A DNA stretch of 64,000 nt from Psychrobacter sp. JCM 18902 (GTDB lineage Bacteria; Pseudomonadota; Gammaproteobacteria; Pseudomonadales; Moraxellaceae). A model generated the notes under the pieces. The model ran no database searches and had not been told where the DNA came from. It saw only the letters and a list, made by a program, of their open reading frames with translations. A program made the position numbers and the translations under genes. Of the stretch, positions 16,649 to 25,200 are shown in pieces (position 1 is the first letter of the stretch; each line of letters begins with the position of its first letter). The DNA is taken from contig NZ_CAJHBK010000001.1 of the NCBI RefSeq assembly GCF_904846615.1, positions 1,488,001 to 1,552,000 on the forward strand. The letters are read 5' to 3'.

Positions 16649-18451
16649 ATGCATAAAATGCCATACGTTCTAAATTCAATAATTTCACAACTATTCAGTG
16701 AATACATATATCGGGTACTGGCATTGATAGCCGCTATGAGCTTAATGTTGGTTAGTAATGTATCTTCTGCTTTTATGATATACCACACTGCTAACGATAT
16801 GCCTTCATATCGTAGGCACTTGCAACAAATGTTAGTTATAGTAGGAGTTTTGCTGTTTTCTTTGGCTAGTGGGTCTGCTTTTGCTTTTGAAAACAACCCT
16901 GGCTCTAATGCTGTTTGTCCAGCAGGATCCACCAAAGGCTTTTTGAGCAGTGGTAGTTATAGTGATGTTTTGAATAGTTTTAATTCAAAGGATTATAAAA
17001 ATGTGTCAAGTCAAACTACATTTTCAGGTAATACTACAGCAAACATCTCATTAAAAATAAAAATGAGCATCGACGATATTGGGATAGAAAACTCTGGTAA
17101 TAACACGACTATTTCAGGAACTACTACTAATCCTGCTATTGACATTAATAGAAATTTTAACAGTCCGGCATCTTACTCGAATATTACTTTAGAGTTTCAG
17201 GACAGTAAAAATGGTAAAGTTACTTATCTAGATAAGGTAGCATTGAGCGTATTTGATATTGATAAAAGTGTATCAAGTCGTACAGGATGGGATGATTTAA
17301 TAAAGATTACAGGAGTCACTGAAAACGACGGTATCATTGAAGGTACACTTCAAACCATACCTAATTCTATTGTAACCAAACTCACAAATGGTTTGCAGAC
17401 ATCTTCTACTAGTAACAGCTATAACTGTACTTCTTCTCTTCAATCAGCCTGTCAAGGATCTGTATTATTTAACAAACCTGTTAAGTCAGTGACTTTAATA
17501 TACGGTAACACGAACAATGTAACAAGTCCCACTACTCAGAGAATTCAACTTCGCTTAGATAGCTATTGTTATACTCCTCAGTACACTTTCACTGGTTTTG
17601 TATTTAATGATAACGGTGGAATTCCTGCTATTGAAAACACTAGACAAGATATTACTAGCACCTTCACTAGCAACTCTAACTATTTTAATGGTATTTTTGA
17701 CAGCAGCGGTAACAATAGAGACTCAGGTATTGGTGCTACTGGGTTACAGGTGCGGTTGACAAACTGCGGACCCAATGGTGGCACCAACATTACTGGTACG
17801 ACAGCACAAAATATATTGGAAACATCAGTACCTTTGGGTCAATATAAATTCATGGTGCCCGCAAGTTTATTAGTAGGCGTAGCGAAAATTTGTATCGTAC
17901 AAGTAGAGCCAAATAATTGGGAATATAATGTCGATACTACCTCTAATGTTCGCGAAGTAAACTTAGTAGCTAATGTGTTTGACTACAAAACAGAAAGTGA
18001 TGGTTCACGCAACTTAGACTTTGGAGAAGTTCAAGCTAATAATGCTTCATTAGTCTTAATTAAGTCGCAGTATGGTCATAGCTGTAATATTAACTCCAAT
18101 TATAATGGCACTAGTGGTACTTCTTCACAAATACCTGTATTTAGTATTGCCGAGATAAAAGAAATAGATTCTGGTAAATGCATAGCTTATAGAATTGAAG
18201 CTTATAATCGAGGCCATATTGATTTAAAGGATATTCAGATCACTGATACCTTGCAAACCGCTCCAATTAAATCTGTATTTGTTTCACCTCTTCCTTTAGG
18301 AGATCCAATTACTATTAACAATAACGTCAATACATTGCCAGTAGACAAAATAGTGTCAAATAAATTCGACTTATTAAAGACTACTAGCTCATCTCCCACA
18401 AAAGCTACTCTGTATTTCAACACCAAATACGGCACTACTGTGAATCCTTAG
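16649..18451 (+). CDS. Secreted surface protein with SdrD-B-like and DUF11-like domains
   Basis: This 600-residue exported protein has no characterised relative that I recognise. The N-terminus has two hydrophobic segments in tandem (about 22-42, ending SNVSSA, and about 61-79, ending ASGSAFA), so either could be the signal peptide. A Ser/Thr/Asn-rich beta domain follows. An SdrD-B-like domain starts near residue 311 (YTFTGFVFNDNGG), and a DUF11-like domain covers about 470-600 with the pair SCNIN ... GKCIAYRIEAYN. That second motif is shared with the split DUF11 protein at 19241-22115. An AGGGA ribosome-binding site supports the ATG at 16649; M51 at 16799 would give a simple signal peptide but has no such site. 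A terminator at 18504 separates it from the following operon. Confidence 0.75.
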   Translation: MHKMPYVLNSIISQLFSEYIYRVLALIAAMSLMLVSNVSSAFMIYHTANDMPSYRRHLQQMLVIVGVLLFSLASGSAFAFENNPGSNAVCPAGSTKGFLSSGSYSDVLNSFNSKDYKNVSSQTTFSGNTTANISLKIKMSIDDIGIENSGNNTTISGTTTNPAIDINRNFNSPASYSNITLEFQDSKNGKVTYLDKVALSVFDIDKSVSSRTGWDDLIKITGVTENDGIIEGTLQTIPNSIVTKLTNGLQTSSTSNSYNCTSSLQSACQGSVLFNKPVKSVTLIYGNTNNVTSPTTQRIQLRLDSYCYTPQYTFTGFVFNDNGGIPAIENTRQDITSTFTSNSNYFNGIFDSSGNNRDSGIGATGLQVRLTNCGPNGGTNITGTTAQNILETSVPLGQYKFMVPASLLVGVAKICIVQVEPNNWEYNVDTTSNVREVNLVANVFDYKTESDGSRNLDFGEVQANNASLVLIKSQYGHSCNINSNYNGTSGTSSQIPVFSIAEIKEIDSGKCIAYRIEAYNRGHIDLKDIQITDTLQTAPIKSVFVSPLPLGDPITINNNVNTLPVDKIVSNKFDLLKTTSSSPTKATLYFNTKYGTTVNP

Positions 18452-18503
18452 TAAATATTTCCCCTTGCTATATTATCAACTCTAAAGAATATTTTTTACT
18501 GAC

Positions 18504-18533
18504 AAAAGCCCTATCTCTGTAGATAGGGCTTTT
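18504..18533 (+). terminator. Terminator after the first surface gene
   Basis: A perfect 13-bp stem with a 4-base loop and flanking A4/T4 lies 53 bp after the stop. It separates the 600-residue gene from the downstream DUF11 operon. Confidence 0.85.
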
Positions 18534-18678
18534 ACCGTTTGTGTACTCCAAAATACCATTTGTCATTTTTGTGGTGAATATTTGTATTGTTTGCGTGACA
18601 ATCACATTAAGGAACAATTCTAACTTTATCAGCATCTCTTATTCATAGTTGATTGCAGTTTTTATATTGCATGGGACG

Positions 18679-18694
18679 AAGTCAAGATTGACTT
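18679..18694. promoter_or_regulatory. Palindromic operator candidate before the DUF11 operon
   Basis: AAGTCAA-GA-TTGACTT is a perfect 7-bp inverted repeat with a 2-bp centre, too tight for an RNA hairpin, so it reads as a dimeric DNA-binding site. It lies 30 bp before the start codon of the first gene of the operon. The regulator is unknown. Confidence 0.5.
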
Positions 18695-18724
18695 GATAAT
18701 AATGGTTTAAGCAAGGAATACGAT

Positions 18725-19189
18725 ATGAAAGGTTTTAATTTTTTACGCAGTGCCATATTAGCAAGCTTAGCGTCGGTAATAGCACTAAGTGCTGCTCACG
18801 CCAATGATGCTTTAAAAATGGATCTAACAGCCAATCAAGTCACCAAAAACGCCGAAGGTAAGATCTCTTATCTACCAGTTCGTAATGCTCCAGCGGGTAC
18901 GGTCATTCAGTACAAGGCAACATACAGCAATATTATTAACAAAGATATCCAAGATCTGGCGGTCGTATTGCCTATCCCTGCCAATATGGCTTTCACTGGT
19001 GAAGCTAACCCTACCAGTGCTCAAGCCAGTATCGATGGCAAGAACTATGCCGATATGCCACTGATGCGTAAAGTCGATGGCAAAATGGTCAAAATTCCGT
19101 TTTCTGAATATCGTACCCTGCGCTGGAATATCAAGTTATTACCAGCACAGAAATCTGCCGCCGTAGCGCTTAACACGATCGTCAACTAG
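18725..19189 (+). CDS. Small exported DUF11-like protein
   Basis: This is a 154-residue exported protein. A signal peptide covers residues 1-26 (FLRSAILASLASVIALSAAH, then AN). The rest is a single DUF11-like beta-sandwich: PAGTVIQYKATYSNIINKDI, then LAVVLPIPANMAFTGEA, closing with TLRWNIKLLPAQKSAAV. DUF11 units normally occur in large repeat proteins, so a stand-alone one could be a minor subunit, cap or periplasmic chaperone. The family name is from pattern recognition; the role is inferred from position. A GCAAGGA ribosome-binding site precedes the ATG. The next DUF11 gene starts 51 bp downstream, so they are probably co-transcribed. Confidence 0.8.
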   Translation: MKGFNFLRSAILASLASVIALSAAHANDALKMDLTANQVTKNAEGKISYLPVRNAPAGTVIQYKATYSNIINKDIQDLAVVLPIPANMAFTGEANPTSAQASIDGKNYADMPLMRKVDGKMVKIPFSEYRTLRWNIKLLPAQKSAAVALNTIVN

Positions 19190-20165
19190 ACCTCTCCTTC
19201 AACTCACAAAATCTTGCTCTTCTAATTTTAGGATATCTATATGAAATCAAATAATTTTAATTATAGCCTGTTAGCCGTTGGTGTTGCTGCGGTAATGGGT
19301 ATCTCTACTGGGGCTAATGCTGCCGTTAGTGGCACATCAACGAAATCTCCTACTATTGTTAACGTAGCTGAAGCTACCTATTCTGTTAACAACGTTGAAC
19401 AGCCTAAAGTCAAATCTAATGCTGTTACTGTTAATATCTCAGAGCAGATTTCATTCTCACTTTTGGCGCAAAATTCTGGTAATGCGGATGATATAAATTC
19501 TGGTGGCAACGTAACTCCTGAAAAGGTGGTAGCGTTTGTACATAGATTAGAAAATACTGGTAACCGTACTGATGAATACACGGTCAATTTAAGCAATATC
19601 ACTAATGGATCTGGTGATCAGGCTGATTACGACCTTGGTGCTTCTACAGTTTCATACCAGTTATTTGAAGCTGGTGGGACTGCGGCTACTGGTTCAGGGA
19701 CATCTGGCACTGATATTCCTGTTAACTCAATACTTACTGGCACCAATAATGTCTTTACACTGACAGCTGGTCAGTATGTTGTATTCACTATCAATGCTAA
19801 GACGAAAGGCAATAAAGGCGGAGATACTCAAAAACTCACTTTGACCGCTACGAGTACGGCTCTATCAACGAATACACCAGCAGGCGTTAGTAAGACATTA
19901 ACCAATACAGATACATCAAGTACAGTTTTGCCTGTTTTTGGTATCGTAAAGTCGATAACTGACACGCTTAACCTTAATGACTTAGATGATACCGCTACCT
20001 ATAGTATCAAAGTCACTAACGATGGCCGTGCAACTTATGCTGCTGCTGCAACTGGTATCACCGTGCGTGATACATTACCTGCTGGTCTAATATTAGTAAC
20101 AGGTTCTGTAAAATCAACGGATGCTACTAGTGGTGCTTCTGTTGTAGAAACCACGACTGGTACTA

Positions 20166-21004
20166 GGGCGTGTCCCTAATTCAGTTTGCAATGAATCATA
20201 GTACAAGCTAGATACAGCATAGACTTATAATTACGAGCCAATTTTTCGTATCTAGTCGCAATACTACGGAAGTGCTTTAGCCTTGCAAACGTGTTTTCAA
20301 CTAAGTGTCGTAGCTTATATAAATAGTGATCAAACGCTACATCTGGTTGTTTAGCATTTTTTCTTTTAGGGATGACAGGGCTTATGTTATCTTGCTTTAG
20401 CCTAGTTCTAATGGTTTCAGAATCATAAGCTTTATCAGCAATAAAGTAGGTCGCATCCGTTAGCATCTCTATAATATCATCTACCGCTTGGCTGTCGTGG
20501 ACGTCACCCCCAGTGATTTTAAAATCAATCGGGTTTCCATGCGAATCGACGGCGAGATGAATCTTGGTAGTGGTTCCACCTCGTGACTTTCCAGTGGCTC
20601 GAAGCTCTCCTCGTCTTGCGCCGCTTGAATGCTGATGACAGCGGATATAGCTTCCGTCTGCGAATACCCATTCTTCATCAATACTTGCTCGTAGGTCAAA
20701 AAAATTGTTCCCACAACCCCTTTTTTGACAACCTATTAAAACGGTTGTAGGCCGTTTTCCATGGGCATAGCTCACTCGGTATATCACGCCATGGCGCGCC
20801 TGTACGAAGTTTCCACAATATGGCTTCCATGACTTGTTTGTCGTTTTTCCAAGTATGACAGCCATGAGCCTTCATGGTACTTTGGAGTTGTTCCCATGTA
20901 TTATCGGTGAGCACTGTTCTTGCCATAATTTAGAGAGCCCTGTTTGAAATAGTCTCTTTATTTTAAAGCCTTTATACTTACTTTTACAGATTAGGGACAC
21001 GCCC
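20166..21004 (-). mobile_element. Complete IS5-family insertion sequence (IS427-like)
   Basis: The element is 839 bp long with perfect 15-bp terminal inverted repeats (20166-20180 and 20990-21004, outer bases GGGCGTGTCCC). It is flanked by a TA duplication (20164-20165 and 21005-21006). It carries a two-frame DDE transposase on the minus strand. Size, two overlapping frames and TA target fit the IS427 subgroup of IS5; this placement is by recall and not by search. Perfect ends and restorable target suggest recent insertion. Confidence 0.93.
20176..20926 (-). CDS. IS5-family transposase in two overlapping frames
   Basis: The first frame (20926-20696, 76 residues) holds the IS5 N-terminal domain, with LTDNTWEQLQ and LRTGAPWRDIPSELCPW. 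The second (20865-20176) carries the DDE core: D70 in FADGSYIR, D144 in IADKAYDS and E190 within RHLVENTFARLK, which matches the R-(3)-E-(6)-K signature. The frames meet at a T7 tract (20698-20704): reading ends TTT TTT TGA C in the first frame, while loss of one T, or a +1 shift at UUU-UGA-C, joins WEQFF to DLRASIDEEW for a 249-residue protein. Either the tract is a programmed slippage site or it is a one-base insertion that inactivates the gene. The second frame's own ATG lies too far upstream to be meaningful. Confidence 0.88.
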
Positions 21005-22155
21005 TAATCAAGGCTTTGTGTATTCAGGTATTGATCTAGCTGTTGGGGCTAGTGTAACGATCACCTTTGATGTCAAACAAGACCCTAATGTAGCGCCTGT
21101 CAATGGTGTGATCAATCACGCGCGCGTTGAAGACACTTTAGATAGTGGTGTGACTATTATTGATAGTACCAATAAAGACGATGCTGCTGAAAATACGAAG
21201 ACTTATTACCCTACCGATGATGATACAGAGTATACCAATACTGCTGAGCCCGGTACTAAAGGTGGCGATTCAGCTGCGGCTCTAGAAGTCAATAAACGTA
21301 GTTTAACGATCTCTAATGGTGTCGATAATAAAGGCACTTCTAAAGAGATTGCTGTAGACGGTACTACTATCTTCACTAATACCCTTACTAATACAGGTGA
21401 TGCACCTGAGGGCGGCACCAATCGTCCTATTACCATTAAAATTACTGATCCTGATGGTAAGACACCCCTTGGCATCATAACTGACACAGCTGCCACTAAT
21501 CGTCCTAGCTATAAATTAGCTAATGGCACAACAGGATATTTAGAACCTACTAGCACTGCTGGCGAATATCGTCTTCCAATTTCAGTGATTATTGCATCAA
21601 AGGGCACTGTTGATATTATTTATACAGTCAAGTCTGATGGCACAGGTGCGCTAAATAAGACTGAAAATAATATCGTCACTATCACACCTGCTGGTAATGA
21701 TCCTTCAGCGCCAGCCATTGCTACTAATACCACAACCATCAAAGGCTTAACGCTAGCTAAGTTACAAGTACTTGATGCTAATTGTGATGGTACTGCTGAG
21801 GGTACATTTGTAAATACTGCTATCGATGCTGAACCAAACCAATGCGTTATCTATAAGATTGATGCTACCAACACATCCACTACCGCACTAGGCTTTGATA
21901 TTACAGGATTGACCATTTTAGATCCTAAATCTAAATTCGCAGCCGCGGCAGACTATGTAGCAGGATCTGCTACCACACCTGGAGTGCCAGCCACTAATAT
22001 CACCACAGCAGCAAATGATGATGGTACTAATATCAATACAACAATCACTACTTTGTCACCTCAAAGTACTGCAACTCTTCAATTTAGAGTCAAGATAAAG
22101 GACGCTCCTAAATAATCTCAACCTTAATAAAAATAACTATTTATCGTTCCACTGA

Positions 22156-22184
22156 TTCTACAAGTACATCAAGTGCTTGTAGAA
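22156..22184 (+). promoter_or_regulatory. Intercistronic hairpin before the beta-barrel gene
   Basis: A 12-bp stem (22156-22167 with 22173-22184, one G-U pair) closes a 5-base loop. It lies between the split DUF11 gene and the next start codon (22226). No T-run follows, so it is more likely an mRNA-processing or stability element than a terminator. It could set a lower output of the barrel protein relative to the upstream subunits. Confidence 0.6.
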
Positions 22185-22225
22185 CTACCCTTACCCTCAC
22201 TGATATTTTATTGGATAAGCGACAT

Positions 22226-25200
22226 ATGACTCTATCTACCATGACACCGTCTAATCGTACTGCATTGTGTTCAGCGAAGATCTCTGCGCTGTCATTGGCA
22301 ATGTTGCTTATGCAATCAAATATCGCGATTGCAGCTGATGCAGCAAACCCTAATCTGCAAATCATCAACAATATTGCAAATGCTAGCTATAACGTCAATA
22401 ACCAGACTGACGTCACAATATCTAGCATCTCAAACCAAGTACAAGTCAAAGCCTCAGACCTTCCTGAATACGGTATTGAACTCACTCAACAGCCGTTACT
22501 CACCGTTATGCCTAACGCCTTGGTTAACTGGGTAAATGTCCTAAGCAATACCAGCTATAGCAACCAGACTGTTGAGCTAACATTAGCTGTATCTCCAACG
22601 CTCTCAAACTTAAAAGTCTATCAAGATCTAAATAGAAACGGCGTCGTTGATAATGGTGATACTGAAGTTATTTTCGATAATTTAAGCGCACAAATCAAAC
22701 TTGGACACAGTGAAAGTATCCAGTTTATCGTGCAAGCTTTATCAGATGTTAACGGCAAAAGTGGCGATACTGCAGATATTAAAATTGGCGCTGTCGTTCT
22801 GGAAGACCCATCCGTATCGAGTGTCAACGCAACGGATAGACTAATCATCGTTGAGCCTGAAATCAAATTTACAACGCCTAAGTTTGACGAAAACAAAACC
22901 ACCTCGCAAATCGAGGAAAACGTCTATATCGATGCCAGCTATGCGCAGTGTAACGTTCAGCTAGATAAGCCAGATCAAGTATGGGTCACGATTACCTCTT
23001 TGTTGACGGGTGACAAATACGCATTGAAAGCGATTGAGACGGGCAATAGTACTGGTAAATATCAGCTATCAGCACCAACACAAAACAATGCCAACGCTAT
23101 CAATGACAAATTTATTCAGACTCTAGCAAATGACACGTTGACTGCAAGTCTAGATGCCTGTATTGCGCCTTCTGTCGGTACTGGCGCTGAGCAGCTACCA
23201 AGCGAAGGTGACTTCACCGTACGTATCGATGACTTAGATACACAAATCAATATCGTCGATGATAGCCCAAGCTTAGTCGTCACCAAAGAAAGCGACGTTA
23301 AAAGCGCTGAATTTGGTGATTATGTTAGCTACACCATCAATATCACCAATAGTGGCAACTCTACCGCTTACGATGTACAACTAAAAGACGCCCTACCACG
23401 TGGTTTTGCTTATGTAGATGGTAGTGTACGTATCAACCAAACTGCTGATATCAATATCGACCAAGTACAAACCACTGAGTTTAAAGCTGATGGTAAATAT
23501 CAGGTGCTAAATTTAGGTAATATGGCAAATGGCGAAAGTAAAAAAATTACTTACCGTGTCTTAATTGGTGCCTCATCATTGGGCGGTGATGGCATCAACC
23601 GCGCGACTGCCGTCGCTAGCAATGAGCAAGGTAAAATCTTAGTTTCAAGAGAAGCACAGTGGAAAATTGAAGTAGAGCGCGGCGTCATGAATACTGATGG
23701 CATCATCATCGGTAAGGTCTATCACGATATCAACCGTGACGGCATTCAACAAAAAGAAGATGGCGAACTTGGCGTTGCAGGCGTGCGTATCTACATGGAA
23801 AACGGTAACTTTGTCGTGACTGATCCTGAAGGTAAATATAACTTTTATGGTGTCAGTGCCAAAACTCACGTCTTAAAAATTGACCGCACCACCATCCCTC
23901 ACTCAACCGAGATGGTCACCCAAAGTAATCGCAATGCGGGCGATGCTGGCAGCCGTTTCGTTGACTTAAAATATGGCGAATTACATCGTGCCGATTTCGG
24001 TATCGTGGTCGGTATGGGCGATAGCACTGAGCGTTTGAATACAGAGCTTGTCGCTCGTAGCAAATCAGTGAGCGCTAAGAATGATAGCCTTGAGCAAGCA
24101 GTAAAAACCGAGCTAACCCTAGACCCTGACTACAATCGTGACTACGATGATAATGTAGACGCCAGTGGCTGCAACATCAATGGCGACTTAGATCTGGGCA
24201 GCAACTGTGACTCTGCTATCGTCAATGAGATGATCAATCCAGCCGCCAATCGTGTTGATATGACCGTCACTACGGTAGCACCGCCAGTAGAAAAAGAGCT
24301 GGAAGAATATCTCAAAGAAGTGGCTAACAATGACGTGGCTTTTATCAATTTAAACGAAGGTCAACAGCTCAGCACTTATAAACAAATGGTACAGGTGCAA
24401 GCGCCACTGGGTTCAATATTTACACTATATGCCAATGGAAAAGCAGTACCAGAACAACAAATCGGCAAAACTGCTGAGCAAGAAAAACAGAATGTGACTG
24501 CCTTTGATTACTATGCCGTCGACTTAAAACGCGGCAACAATATCTTGCGCGGTGTCGCTACTGACGTGAATGGCAAAATTATCTCTGAGCAAACCATTAA
24601 AGTATCAACGCCAGACAATTTACAAGCCATTGACTATCGCACTCAAGCGCAGCTAGTACCAGCAGATGGCGTTAGCGATTATCAAGTCGTTATTAGCCTA
24701 AAAGACCGTGATGGCCGTCCTTATATCGCCTCAACACCTATCACTATCGATACCAATATCGGCCGTATCAATCTTAATGACAGCAGTAAAGATCAAGCTG
24801 GTACGCAAGTTATTGTCTCAGGTGGCGAGCTACTCATACCCGTGACTGCACCAAGTGTACCGGGTAAAGGTGACTTGGTCATCGACACTGGTAGCAGTAA
24901 ACAGATTATCCCGTTACAATTTACCGCGCAATTACGTCCTCTCATTGCCGTCGGCATCGTCGAAGGCGCAATCTCACTTAAAGACTTTGATGGCAGCAGC
25001 ATTACTGACGCCCAAGGCGCTTTTGAGCAAGAGCTCAATGATTTCGCTGGTAACGATGACTATACCGCTTCTGGTCGCGCCGCGATGTTCCTTAAAGGCA
25101 AAGTACGTGGCGATTATTTGCTCACTTTGGCTTATGACAGTGACAAAAAAGGCGAGCGTCTGTTCCGTGATATCGAGCCTGGTGAATACTATCCTGTCTA

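Larger units (their letters stand above)
19241..22115 (+). pseudogene. Large exported DUF11-repeat protein split by an IS element
   Basis: The gene is cut after codon 308 by the IS at 20166-21004. Joining base 20165 to 21007 (removing the IS and one TA copy) gives an uninterrupted 2034-bp frame for 677 residues, reading TGTNQGFVYSGIDL across the joint. The intact protein has a signal peptide (MKSNNFNYSLLAVGVAAVMG, ending GANA) and a head motif AEATYSVNN ... SNAVTVNI. At least two DUF11-type repeats follow (FGIVKSITDTLNLNDLDDTA and SLTISNGVDNKGTS), then a C-terminal unit with NCDGTAEG ... NQCVIYKIDATN. As it stands, the 5' part encodes a truncated product ending ACP and the 3' part has no signal peptide. 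It is probably the main structural subunit of this cluster. Confidence 0.9.

Noticed and set aside
20176..20865. Second IS frame as an independent transposase starting at its own ATG
   Set aside because: Its first about 55 residues are the out-of-frame reading of the first frame's N-terminal domain; the proteins join at the T7 tract.
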